A stretch of DNA of 23,565 nt from Rodentolepis nana (Eukaryota > Platyhelminthes > Cestoda > Cyclophyllidea > Hymenolepididae), in contig UZAE01000433.1 in NCBI GenBank assembly GCA_900617975.1, forward strand, positions 1 to 23,565, given 5' to 3'. Numbering within the stretch: the first letter of the stretch is position 1; every line of letters starts with the position of its first letter. This document shows, piece after piece, positions 11,001-22,263 of the stretch. The position numbers and the translations under genes were made by a program. The notes under the pieces were generated by a model, which saw only the letters and a program-made list of their open reading frames with translations, was not told the origin of the DNA and searched no databases.

Positions 11001-11513
11001 GAAGAAATCTAGAAAAATATGTAACCTCTTGAAAACTTAAGGTACTTAATATCACGGCATTCCTCATTGACATTTGTTTCAAAAAGGAGCTTTTTTGAAA
11101 GCCAGTCAAATGCAGCAACATGGCCTCGTTTGCCACAAAGAGCAAGAAATCTACCATTTAGGGAGTAATCAAGGCTGTAGGGTCCAGATTTAGATTTGAG
11201 GTCGAATTGCTAAAAGATGGATGAAGATGCTAAAAATTACCTTAGAAGCCGAACCTAAATCCACATTCTGGCGAATAATATCTTGCGTGATGACTTCATC
11301 TTCACAATCTTTTTCGATATAACTGTTAATGTCAAATCATAAGTATAGGCACATACCCTGCTCGCTCTGGGTTCACAGATGTTAATTTCGCAGCTTGACT
11401 AGCAGCGAATTTTGACTTCCTAAATTGGTGAGTAACTTTTTTTTTGTGAAAGCGAGTCGGAATTCCGGTCTACGAAATTCAAAAACTGAGAAAATAAAAA
11501 CTACCGTATCCAT
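8023..11513 (-). CDS. WDR46: WDR46 / UTP7 homologue, WD40 nucleolar rRNA-processing protein, 535 aa
   Basis: Exons (minus): 11505-11513, 11357-11469, 11241-11322, 11046-11209, 10622-11008, 10396-10552, 9175-9471, 8396-8488, 8023-8328; the sum is 536 codons with stop. The first coding exon holds only M-D-T; no other in-frame ATG precedes the conserved region. A basic N-terminus (RFHKKKVTHQFRKSKF) leads to a WD40 propeller from about residue 66. Diagnostic strings are IYDNQGIEMHCLKR, LEFLPYHFLLVAMADNGFL and YLATCGLDRYLKIWDLRS. Residues about 305-403 form the BING4 C-terminal domain (FAPFEDVLGVGTAGGF, GAGEPNFDALEDNPF). The tail is Lys/Arg-rich (KVNRNKKKGRSKAGKIEKRK), fitting a nucleolar signal. 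Known role: U3 small-subunit processome component needed for 18S rRNA maturation. Length is close to that of animal and yeast orthologues. Introns are 35, 34, 31, 37, 69, 924, 686 and 67 nt. Call is firm; the 9-nt first coding exon is less certain. Confidence 0.9.
8489..9174 (-). other. WDR46 intron 7 (686 nt)
   Basis: It lies between AAG|GTATGT (9175/9174) and TTTTTAG|ATC (8489/8488), phase 0. The sequence is AT-rich with no recognised exon, repeat or RNA gene. Confidence 0.75.
9472..10395 (-). other. WDR46 intron 6 (924 nt)
   Basis: It lies between CAG|GTTTGT (10396/10395) and TTCTTCAG|ATT (9472/9471), phase 0. It is the longest WDR46 intron. No coding or repeat content is recognised. Confidence 0.75.
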
Positions 11514-13343
11514 ATCGTGCAAGATAAACCCCGTAACTCAATAGGTCTGGTGGATAGAGTGCAATTTAAAACAATATACTATTTAATAATTTAAATTGTC
11601 TAAATAAAATGTTTTCATTTATTGTATTTTAATCCGAGTGATCTATAAAGTGGAAATAAAGAACGCTTTTTTAGAAAATACATTTTTGATAGTGTTCTGA
11701 TTTACAAATATCGAACTACATTTTTGAAGTCGCCAAAAAATAAAGCCTTTTTATTCTTTTGGAGCAAATTTGAATATTTAGTAGAGAAAATTTAATTTTG
11801 CTTCTAACGTGGGTAAAATATTTCGATAAAATTTTAGAATTATTTATCGCATATCGACTTGAAATATTTAGTGGCGCATGATGCAAGAGTCAAAGATATA
11901 TTTAGAAATAAATACAAATGGCACAATTTAGTAAACTTCATAAACGAAGTTTTAGCTGAAATATTTTGAATTCGATCACTGAGTATTCAGCAGTTTAAAT
12001 AGGCCTGTTTAAATTATATAAAAACACACTCTTATAGTTGTAATATAAAAGCACTAATTATTCTACTATTTAGCTGTCTAATTCATATTTTGGTGATAAA
12101 TCTCGTATACTACATTGAGGTTATTGTGCATACTAAATTTTAGGTGGTCGATAGGAAGGTTAGATTTCGATCATTCCAACTTTCTTTGCGTGACCATAAA
12201 AATGTGACTAAATATTTATTTCCTAAAGTTAGCAAATTTTGAAATAACAAAATTGATGAAATTTTGAGTTATTTACTTAAAACTATTTTCCGTCATTGAA
12301 CTCCAATCCAAAATGTAGACTCCACTGCCAATTGAAAATTCATTTCCAAAAGTATGTGTATGGCAAAAAGCCATTCATGTTTATTGAAATTTTATTTGAC
12401 TAAAGATAGTGAAATTATGCTTCATGCTGTTCCTTTATCTATTTTATATGATTATTCTATTAAGTCATCACAACTAATAGAAACACCTAAAACAGTCTTT
12501 TATATTTATATATTAAATAGAAGTAAATAATTACTATATATTTCCTCAACAAATGTAAGCTAAGAATAGTCTCAGCTACATTTCTGCAGGATTTTTGTTA
12601 TGAATGGTAACTTAATATATAAGCACTGTTAATATGTACAAGACAGGTTGCATTGGGTGAATGATTGATGAAAAAAGCAAGTATATCGAAAATCATTAAA
12701 AAATTTCAGTTCATAAGCTTCATAGAAAGTAATAACAATGAATTTATGGCGATATTTCGCCGAACTATTAACTAAACTAAAGGTTAAGGCGCACCAGGAT
12801 ACAAGCGATTAATCAGCAATTTAAATAATATAAAACTTAACATGATAAAATTATCGCTTTCTTTTACCCAATAAATCAAAAGTCATCCAAATGACTATTT
12901 ATGCCTGTTGTTCTAAAATGAAAAGAAATCCTCAAAACGGCTCTATTTCGATCAAGATTGAAATAAATTTGGACCATAATAAAAGTTTGACATACTGTCT
13001 ATGAATCATATGCGAGAAAAAAATTCTTTGTTAAATTATACCGTTTATAAATCAAATTCGATGCAGAAAAGTATTTTTTATTTAAAATAATCAGTTTTAT
13101 TAGGGATAATTTAAATTCTCTTAGTAAATTATTTGTTCTATGACATCGAATTTATTAAAAATGTGATAAAGTAAATCAAATATTTTCATACATTTTCTTT
13201 GTCGCCGAATATTGTACAATTTAAGGAAGTTGATGGAAAAACTAAAACATATCTATTTTAACAAAATAACCTTGGTATCTAATAGCAACGTTGTCTAGTA
13301 GCATTTAACCCTTTTACCCATATTTCACTTTTTCTCGAATGGG
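11514..13343. promoter_or_regulatory. Divergent intergenic region between WDR46 (minus) and CDC14 (plus)
   Basis: This is 1.83 kb between the two start codons, extremely AT-rich and without an open frame of 60 codons on either strand. By position it must contain the promoters and 5' UTRs of both genes. I see no specific TATA, E-box or initiator signal that stands out from the AT background. Upstream non-coding exons of CDC14 could also be here. Confidence 0.5.
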
Positions 13344-16300
13344 ATGAAAAGTAAAGACAGGGTAAACGATCATGGGCTGGGCATTTTCGAGGGCCTAACA
13401 TGCATAATAAAAGGTAAAATATTTGATTTATGTCTTTGCAGATTACACGACTATTTATGAAATGTATATTTAGATTTATAATTGATTAAATTATTATTTA
13501 ATTCTGTATTTAATTTAGTAGGATATCGCTACTTTTAACCGTAATATATTTCTGATTGTTTTTTATCAAGTACTTTTTTTATGCTGCATACATTTTTCCT
13601 TTGCCATTTTATCATTTCGTAGTAATGTTCTTCTTAATTCAATGTTTTTATCTTTCAAATAGATAGATTTTATTTTGCTATAAGTAACGGAATCCCATCG
13701 TCCTCCTTGAGTGTTCATGTATTCTCCATTGATGATGTTCTAATTTATGAAAAGTAAGTGTTAATTTGCCTAATGTGCCTAACTCATTGTAGATTTTATG
13801 ATGACTTCGGACCTTTTAATCTTGCTCAATTATATCGATATTGCCGAAAGTTGACTAAGAAACTGAAGGCGTCTTCTCTTTCAAACTATAAAATTGTACA
13901 TTGCACTTCCTCTAATATGATCAAACGCACCAATGCTGCCTTTCTTGTTGGATGCTATCAGATTATTTACCTTAATCGAACAGCTGAAGAAGCTTACAAA
14001 AATCTCCTTATGGAAAAGTTCAGAACCTTTATTCCTTTTAGGTAATTAATTTTTTTAATCAACATAATTTTGACTTTTATCCACTTTTTTTCTACTCTAT
14101 CATCTTTTTTCGCTAAATAATCACATCAAACTCCCATTGGTTATCTTGTAAGAAATCTAATTAGTAATCTTACCTAAGATATATGTGCCACTTGGGAGTT
14201 ATTACATCTAATTAACATTGATTTCTCATTTTACTACGAAATATACACTTTTCTTCATTATATTTTTTTAGTTAACTATGTTTCACTATCGAAACATTTT
14301 GATCTCAAATATTTTATCAGGGAACTTAAATCATTTTTGACAATTTTCTAGAAGGCAAATTGACTGTTGTATTTTTTGCCTTGTTAATTCTGACATCATT
14401 AATGACAATCATTAAAATAAGTAGGGAATTCTGAGGCTAAGGTATGTTCATGCACTTTTCCTTCATCGGTTGAGAAAGTGCCACTCTGTTTTCTCAAATA
14501 ATTTTATTGATTTCGGCATTATTAGCCAGTAATTAGTTTACATTTCGGTTGTTTTTTAATGCTATGTCATGCTCAAGCATATATATATATTGAATCCAGA
14601 ATAAAGTCAATTTCGATTATCTTAGACAACTAGTTTCGAAAAGAGGAGTTCTCCGTTTCATTATTCATCCATTATGAAGATTTGATTTTCTTTCACCAAA
14701 TTAAATCATCCCTTAAGAATTTTATCCATGAATAAGTTGGCATTATTTCCTAAAATGAAATTCACTCATTCGGACTTGCCTTTCAGGTGTACTTCACTGA
14801 GTTTTCGACCCATATTATCATATGAGTTGTAATTCAATGTTTGTATTATGAATGACCACGCTCTATATGTTCTTAAATATTCTCGTTAAGGCACTTATGA
14901 ATCTGAGATGGATATGTCGATTCATCATATGCCACTATTTCTATATTCACAGATGCTATTGTTGCCCTTTGAAATTTGAACAGCCGCATTCTCGTCTGAT
15001 GTAGATTAGGTGTGTGTTAAGTGAAGTCAATTTGGATTAATTAGCTTTGAATGAATAAATTTTCCTAGAGGCACTGTTTGTGCTAATTAAGATTTTGTTG
15101 CTTCTATTGTTTCCAACTAAAAGTATACTGGTTTAGTCATTTGGTAAATGGAGTATTCACTTAAGTACGAACCACTTCGTTAAAGTTAGTGTAAACATTG
15201 TGTATGCTTCTTTTGCCTTCAAATATTATGCAAACCTCACACGTTCTCTATTTTAAAGTTACTATTTGACTTTTGAATGTTTACGCCTCGCATTTAGAGT
15301 TCTTTTTTTCGTTTTTTTTGCTAACTGCTTTCTCTTCCCCCAAAGTACCAGATAATTGTTAATGGGCTTCATTCTCCTGCCATGAAATAGAGTAACAATA
15401 CGTAGATAGAGTGGTAATGAGACTCTACAAAGTCTGCTAAATTGTTATCAGCTGGCGCTCGCTCATTTGTCGCTGAGGCCAATTGAACTCAAAGGTGGGC
15501 AAACGGGGGGGGGGTTATCGAAATGTGATCTTCTCATTATCTCACCCAAAAGATGGGCATTTTCCTCCAACGTGCTTCGAATTTACCCACTTTACCATTT
15601 CCCTAGGAGTTATTTAAAGAAAGGTAGGAGGGGAGGGGTGAGGGGGTAGGGAGGGAGGAAAGGGGCTAGATTAAAGTACTTAGGCAAAATATTTGTAAAC
15701 ACACATGGACTATCTAGTATAATTACTTGTTTGTTTGTTTTTGCTTTTGGTGGTGCATTTAAATGTGTACAATGTGATTGGCATTTGGTTTGAATATAGT
15801 GGTTTCCAATATTCAAGAACACAGCCCATTTTGCCGTTTTAGTGGAGTACAATGAGCAAAAGACTACTTATTGTTTATTTTTGATCCTTTTACTTTGATA
15901 AATCGTTTTCTTTAAATATTTCTCCGATGTAGAAATGGCAATAGATGCTGATTATGAAGAAGTTGATATTTGAATTCGAAATGGCTTCCTCTTACGCTAT
16001 TGCTTCTATAATATCGAATAACATAAGCATGTTTGAAATCCATTGAAAACAGGTCAATATATAAATTAAGCGCATATTAGTATCTTCGAAGACTTTTAAT
16101 AGTCAATTCGAGTTATTTTATAAGGATATGCATAGGCTCTAAAATTAAAACAAATATTTACTTAAGGTAGGAGAGATTGAAAGTGGTGAATTCCAATTCT
16201 AATGGGACTTCCTTCATCCGAAGAAATTTTAATCACGCGGCACTTGAGGCATTTTTTGGTCACTTGAAAATAATTTTGAGTTGGTTTTAAGAAGTGCTTG

Positions 16301-19300
16301 TTTGGGAAACTTCAAATTGGGACAAATTATTGTTCAGGTGATCTGAAATTCAGCAAAATACTCACCACAACAACAATTGTGCCAAACTACTTCAATGTCA
16401 TTTTGAAGGTCATATCACATTCTGGTCCTTCTTGACGAGGAGGATCCATGCTTCTTTTGCGCGAACTAGAAACATTTGCTCAACAAAAACTGCCAACAAA
16501 CCTATTTTCCCATTTTCTAAAAAAATTCCATTTCTAGTTGTCCTCTACATTTTGGTTAAATAATAAACAGACAACATGATTACTCAGTGTGTATTTTTTC
16601 TCCGTTGTGGTGTGAGTTTAAAAAAAGTGCTGAAGCTAACGAAACAAACTTAAAGTGATCCAATTTTCTGGGGTCGTGGATTTTTTGCCTAATGCGAGGC
16701 AATTTTCCTTTATCAAATCAGTTTTTTGTAAATAGAGCACAAAAGTTTGTTTAATTTTTGGCAAAGTGGAAGTTAGAAATAACATGGACGTATAAAGAGA
16801 TTGATAAGTTACACCCCATGCGTATATATCCAGAAGTTTCACTATCTATAAACGTATTCAAGTCACTACGAAGTTGGAAAATGAAGTAAAAGGCGATGAT
16901 TAAGGACTCTTACTAACGCACCTTCCCAGGCAGTCAAGTATTGAAATATTTATATCAAATGGCAGGCTTTATGATAGTTATTATTAACCCTTTAGTTGAC
17001 TTCAGGCTTCACGGAGGGAGAGGAATATCAAATCGAGAAAAGTCGAGAGGGGGGTGGGAACAGAAAAGTGTTTTAAAGATGTAAAAGAGACAGACACAAA
17101 GGTAGATGAAAGGTGAGGTGAGTACTGTGGAATGGGTCAAATATGACTTACTGTGGGAGGTAAGTCTATCGCACACCCCAGTATTGAAAGATAAAACTCA
17201 AATACACAAGTTCTGCTATGGCGAGTGTCTGAAAGCAATTAAATAAGCCGCAAGTACTGTTATCCGTTTCTTTGATGTATGACTACGTTTTCTAATTAAA
17301 TCTAAACTCCATCTTTTATATAATACTAAGTGGACTCTAGTTAGATGGTAATTTTAACATTCACAGTAGCAATTTTTAGGTTTAAAATTATGTGGGCAGG
17401 GTTAAAAATGCTTTCTCTTTGATTTAGTACTTGTCAACGCAGCCTTGGATTTCTGTGACCAGCATAAATAAGCCATCTATGGGCCTCAAACCCCTCTCCC
17501 CCTCCCCCCCTTTCTAGTACACAATAACTTTGCATTTTACTGCCTAGTTATTAATCAGATAGAAAATGGTCGGCTGTAATGACTGGGGCACAGTTTAATA
17601 GGCATTGCTGTTAATTTAGTATGATATAAAACTCTCGGAAATTGTGTATTACGTCTCGCTATGAAGCTATAGCTTCGAAGATTATCTTCAAAATCGTTTA
17701 AAGTTAGTAATTTTGTGTTTCTTTATCTTATTCAGAGACGCAAGCTCAGGACCCTCATATTATGATCTCAATCTGCCGGATTGTCTTCGAGCTGTGCAGA
17801 AGGTATTTCATACTTCTTTTATTCATAAAGTATTCCCCCCCCCCCCTCGCTTCACACGGGTAGCTAGTAGTGTTGGTTACGCGTCGATATTTTCGAAAGC
17901 ACTTTTCCATCTTCAACTAGGATACGCCTCCTCTCGAAAGTGGAAATAGATTGCTTTAAATGCCAAGGCTCTAATGTATTACGGTTTAATCACCTTCACC
18001 TTTAGGGGAGCTGAAATATTTAACTTGGCAGCCTTTTGTGTGTTTGGGAACGCAAAAAATTCATCGATTAGCAGTCACAGTGCGAATTAAAAGTATACAT
18101 TTTTTTGCCAACGGTTTTGGCAGGACCTTTAAGTACGAAGAAACCCACTTAAATGGAGTTTATTTACTTGTTTTTGGAATGGAAATCTCTATTAAATAGC
18201 ATAGAAGGCTGATTTATCTTCCAGAGTGTATTTGCATGAAATTGTCTCTATTTTAAGGGAATTTCCTTGGTGTTTTAACTCAACAGACTATGAGAAAAAA
18301 CTACAATACACCAATCATGTCAAAAGAGTCCTTAACGCTTGTTACTTTTTTTCTAAAATTTCACTGAGTTATGACATAGTATGCTCATTCCTTCAAGCTC
18401 TTACTTGTATAAGGTGGTTTAAAAGAAATTTCAATGAAAAAAGAAACGATATCGATGTATCGCAGCTGCTCAAAAACGAGATTTTCTTCGTCGATTCATG
18501 GTCGTGAAACTCTTCTGAGCATGGTTTCGCAATTAAAAGAGGTGTTATGCGGGGTTGAAAACGATTAATTTCCCACCGAATAAGACTATACAACAAATAT
18601 AGAACAATTTTTATTTTAAATGCGAAATAGTAGTTTCTTATCCCTTAATTCCCACAAAAAATATTCCAGTTACTTAATTACCATATCTTGTGTTTTCCTC
18701 GTTGTTTTATGGCCATAATAGTGTCTGTATTTAGTTATTAATTAATAAGTTTAAATTATAGAAATGAAATTATTGTTTTAAGTGATAGGTTGTTACAGTT
18801 TTTTTTGATATAGAGAAAAATTGGTGCTTAAACGTGATTACGAGAAACTCTGAACTAAATAAAAAGACACCCAGATAAGTGCAATTAAACTATTTATATC
18901 AACTTAATAATTAGCTATTTTATTAGTAAAGTGTTAATATTTTTATCGCCGATAAGCCCCATAAAATCGTGTGAAATTAAGATAATTTAATAGGATTTCA
19001 TTAGAAGGGGAATTGTGTTGGTAGTAGTGATAACTACTGATTATTATTTCATTGGTTCATTACAATCGATTGTACACATTTCATAGGTTCATATTTTAAA
19101 AATCAATTTTTATGATCACCCTTTGGGATCGCTTGAATGTTCATATTCATGATGCCTGTGGCTTATTTTTTAGTTGAATCATTGTTTGGTTTGTAAATTG
19201 GCATGGTCGTGATGAAGTGTGAGAGGATTTGGCGCCATATTGAAATAAATAAAGCTCACTACTTTGAGAAAAGATTTTATGTTTTAGCATTGCAAAATTA

Positions 19301-20944
19301 TCAACAACTGACCAAAGCGTCTGAAGAACCAATTGAGTTATCATTAATCGCAGAGGAGATCAACGTTTTTTTTGCATTTCAGTATATTTAAATCCAATTG
19401 AATTAGTTTAAAGCAATTACTTGGTAAATTTCGACATTAGGAAGCAGTTTAAAATGCTTAAATTCACAGAATTACAGACTCTTGCCTTTTGTCGTTAAGA
19501 CAACACTATGCGATCTTGTAAAATGCATTGTTCCATAAAAGTAAAAGAAATGGCTCTTTAAATCTTCAAGTTGTAGATTAGTATTAGGCTAAAACAGTTA
19601 ATATCTTGGCTATAAGAAAATGTTAATTCAACCCACCTTGCAGTTTACTCAATTAATTACGGTAAAATAGAGGTCATTTCCTGGAATTTTGCACTTAGAG
19701 CATTAAAACACACATGACAATGAATTAGATCCACACTGTGAAGGTAGGATGAAGAGTGACTTTAAGTGAAGCAAAACCTTTCTACACTTCATCGATTTCA
19801 TTATCTATCCCTCCCCCCCCCCTCTGTTTGGCTACCTTCCCCTTTGAACTGTGAAAGGGTTAGACAAGAAAGTTATATCACTGATTAGTCATGTGAAGGA
19901 GGGAAAAGGCGAGAAAAATTAATTAAAATTGCCATTTTCCTTCTTTCTTTCACAACTTTTCTTTTTTCTCTCTTACTCAAGCGCGTATCTTTGTGTGGAA
20001 ATTTGCGCACCAATAGTACCAAATGAAAGTAAATAAGAAAATAGCATTTACTACAATAAAATGTACCTTTTATTTCAATGATAGAATATCACACTGTTTC
20101 TAGTCTGCTGATTAATTATTACTAAATGGCGAAGTCTGATTCGCTGTCACAGGATTAAACGAACGTTATTCTTGTTCTATTATCTTTTATGTTTAATTGT
20201 GTTAAATGCTTTCCTTTTCTTCAAGCTAAAAATCATGTAACCTTATTATGAAAGCTCCTTTTCGTCTGACAGTGACGTACAACATCGCAACTAAATGTGA
20301 TGCGAAAAGTGTGCTTTCTTCAGTCTCAAAACAAACATTTTCTTTTGCTAAAATAGAGTGACATATTCTATTTATTTATTTATTTATATATTTTCACTTT
20401 TCAGGCTGTTCGGTTGGGATTTCTTGATTTCGATAACTTTGATCTCGAGGACTATGAGTACAATGAGGTGGGGTTGGGTGTTTTGTTGTTTGAATCATGT
20501 AGTCATTTTTGTTGAATGGAGAGGACTAATCTCTCTTGTTATGCGCTTTTGCAGAAAGTTGAAAATGGAGACCTGAGTTGGATTGTGCCGAAGAGGTTCA
20601 TCGCTTTCTGTGGACCACATGCTAGGACGATGATTGATAACGGTAGGACCGAGTTCTCCCATCTTAGTATGCTCTACTCGTTGAGTATATAAGTAATATG
20701 TGTACCATTTTAGGCTACCCGATGCACTCACCTGAGTTCTATCTCCCCTACTTTAAGAAACACAATGTTACTAACGTGATACGATTGAATCAAAAGATGT
20801 ATGACTCATCAAAGTTTACTCGAGCTGGAATCTCTCATCATGATCTCATCTTCCCCGACGGATCAGTTCCATCGAAATCAATCACTCGACAATTTCTGGA
20901 AATCTGTGAAAATGCTTCAGGGGTAATCGCAGTTCACTGTAAAG
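13344..20944 (+). CDS. CDC14A: CDC14 dual-specificity phosphatase homologue, N-terminal 286 codons (3' end outside window)
   Basis: Exons (plus): 13344-13413, 13663-13753, 13793-14041, 17736-17802, 20405-20467, 20555-20642, 20714-20944; all phases agree. Exon 1 starts at an ATG and ends LTCIIK, and its join to exon 2 gives [11 protein letters not shown], as in the family N-terminus. Residues about 15-150 form the non-catalytic DSP-like domain ([43 protein letters not shown]). The catalytic domain follows ([39 protein letters not shown]). The general acid is D258 in FPDGS; the nucleophile is C285 in VHCK. Known role: phosphatase with preference for pSer-Pro sites made by CDKs, acting in mitotic exit, cytokinesis, the centrosome and cilia. 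The gene stops at donor AAAG|GTAAGA, inside the P-loop; the AGLGRTG-type exon is not found before position 23565. Introns are 249, 39, 3694, 2602, 87, 71 and at least 2621 nt. The paralogue (A or B) cannot be told. Confidence 0.9.
16937..16946 (+). repeat. Left target-site duplication of element copy 2
   Basis: AGTATTGAAA is repeated exactly at 17180-17189, immediately outside the element. Depending on how the terminal A is assigned, the duplication is 9 or 10 bp. Confidence 0.75.
16947..17179 (+). mobile_element. Dispersed mobile element, copy 2, with internal 90-bp deletion and target duplications
   Basis: It shares its start (ATCAAATGGCAGGC), purine-rich body and CACACCCC end with copies 1 and 3. 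It is flanked by the 10-bp direct repeat AGTATTGAAA at 16937-16946 and 17180-17189. Relative to copy 1 it lacks the segment equivalent to 197-286, between two GTG triplets, which removes most of the palindromic 3' module. It keeps the right arm AAGTCTATC and the GGAG|GTAAGT string. It sits in sense orientation in CDC14 intron 3. Confidence 0.85.
17180..17189 (+). repeat. Right target-site duplication of element copy 2
   Basis: Exact copy of 16937-16946, directly after the CACACCCC end of the element. Confidence 0.75.
17803..20404 (+). other. CDC14 intron 4 (2.6 kb)
   Basis: It lies between CAGAAG|GTATTT and TTTCAG|GCT, phase 0. It contains C homopolymers at 17835-17846 (12 C) and 19813-19822 (10 C), a TTTA microsatellite at about 20370-20388, and a 93-codon open frame at 18226-18507 with no recognisable domain. 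No element copy is seen. Confidence 0.7.
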
Positions 20945-21408
20945 GTAAGAAACAAGGCGCTTTCAATATCTTTTGAAATAAAAATACTTAAACATACATA
21001 CATAAACATCACTTAGAAGTGATTAAATTCGAATAGAAATTAAATTTCCTTGAAAAAATGTTGTGTACTTGGCAGAAAAATGTTTTTCGGCTTCATCAAA
21101 GGCGTAGAAGTATGTGTTCATCATAGAAAGAACATTGATTTTAGGTTATATTTCGAATATTTTATTTGAAAGTTCATGTAAATATGATTTATGGTAGTGA
21201 AATTGGCCGAATTGAGTAAATTATTCTTTGATTTTTCCCTGATTTGAGTAAATCAAAATGAGTCAAGATACTTAATGGATCATATTTGGATGATTCTAAA
21301 GTAGCAAATGTGACAAAATAATTAGTATCTCTTTAGTTTTTCTCTACCGTCATTTGGTTATGAACAAATCTTCCAAATAGTTTGTATGTAATAGCATGCC
21401 GCTCATAG

Positions 21409-21633
21409 CTAAACAATCCAAATTATAATTTCATGAAGTTTCAGCTTCCGGTACGCCAGTCCATTCAACAGAACATCGATGAAACACTGCTTTACTTACT
21501 CATGGTCTAAACCGTGGTCTCGGGTGTGATGCCCATCGGTGCATAGTCGTCAATCACTCTGGTTAAAGGAGGGGCAGAACTCGCACGTCTCATTAGGATG
21601 TTGTTTCTCCATCCGAGAGAATTGGTGGAAGTA
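21409..21633 (-). pseudogene. Decayed protein-like reading frame of unknown origin
   Basis: One minus-strand frame of 75 codons is broken by only two internal stops (TGA at 21550-21552, TAA at 21496-21498) before a final TAG. The pieces look protein-like: HPNETCEFCPSFNQSD with a C-x2-C pair, then RLCTDGHHTRDHGLDHE, then CFIDVLLNGLAYRKLKLHE. The stretch is also richer in GC than its surroundings. I do not recognise the family; it may be a retroelement or gene fragment. Confidence 0.25.
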
Positions 21634-22086
21634 GCCTACTTACATTAGAATTTGGAGTTGAGCACAATGTAAACTAATCTCCAACTGAATCGTTTACTTG
21701 TATACATTTTCAGCCAAGAATATCTATTTAATTGAGCTTCAAGACCTTTGGATTTCATTATTACCGAACTTGGTGATTCAAACAAGTGACTCCTATTCAT
21801 TATTGTCTGTTTCGACTTTCGAAATAGTTTCCTCAATTTCCTAATATCTTCCTATGGGAGTACCTCAGATCCCCCCCCCATTAATTTTCCCTTTTGCGTG
21901 AAAGCCAGAATCAGTATACTTGAGTTAATAATGCGTTTATTGATTAAAAGCAACTGATATATGCTTATTCGTGATTTGTATTTCGTATTAGGGGTTCATG
22001 ACATTTGACTCTCCAAAAGAGAGTCCAAGAAATCTATCAAGCGTAGTGAATTGAACAAAATTTCGCATCGAGGATAAGTGTGGGAG

Positions 22087-22088
<2 letters not shown>

Positions 22089-22117
<29 letters not shown>
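22089..22117 (+). repeat. 29-base G homopolymer
   Basis: An uninterrupted run of 29 G, followed by AGGG. It is by far the longest homopolymer in the window and lies in CDC14 intron 7. It is a likely G-quadruplex former and length-variable; the exact length may be a sequencing or assembly artefact. Confidence 0.8.
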
Positions 22118-22263
22118 AGGGCTGGTAGAGGAAGAGAAACTTGAAAGTTGAGGAGAATAGTGAGTGGCTGGAGATTAGTTTGAAATATTGTTGATTTAAG
22201 TGCTGTAATGGAAATTGTCTACTTGAATATAATTGTCTAAACTACTAATCCATCCTAGCCCAT

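Larger units (their letters stand above)
14042..17735 (+). other. CDC14 intron 3 (3.7 kb) with repeat copy 2 and G-rich tracts
   Basis: It lies between TTTAG|GTAATT and TTATTCAG|AGAC. It holds repeat copy 2 (16947-17179), a 10-G run (15505-15514), a purine-rich stretch with many GGGG blocks (about 15620-15664), and a C-rich stretch (about 17491-17510). Short open frames within it have no recognisable domains. The rest is AT-rich filler. Confidence 0.7.

Noticed and set aside
10618..11157. Reading WDR46 10618-11157 as one uninterrupted exon
   Set aside because: The part right of 11046 is out of frame with the conserved protein. Splicing a 37-nt intron (11009-11045) restores RDI-K-FLHQETM, matching the family, and makes the upstream frame (GKRGHVAAFDW) conserved.
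13145..13175. GAATTTATTAAA string as CDC14 exon 1 (EFIK-like)
   Set aside because: No donor in the required phase. The ATG exon at 13344-13413 ends IIK plus one base with GTAAAA and joins perfectly to exon 2.
18226..18507. 93-codon plus-strand open frame inside CDC14 intron 4
   Set aside because: It follows an acceptor-like CCAG but begins with a non-ATG codon, has no domain I recognise and does not join CDC14 in the expected protein order.
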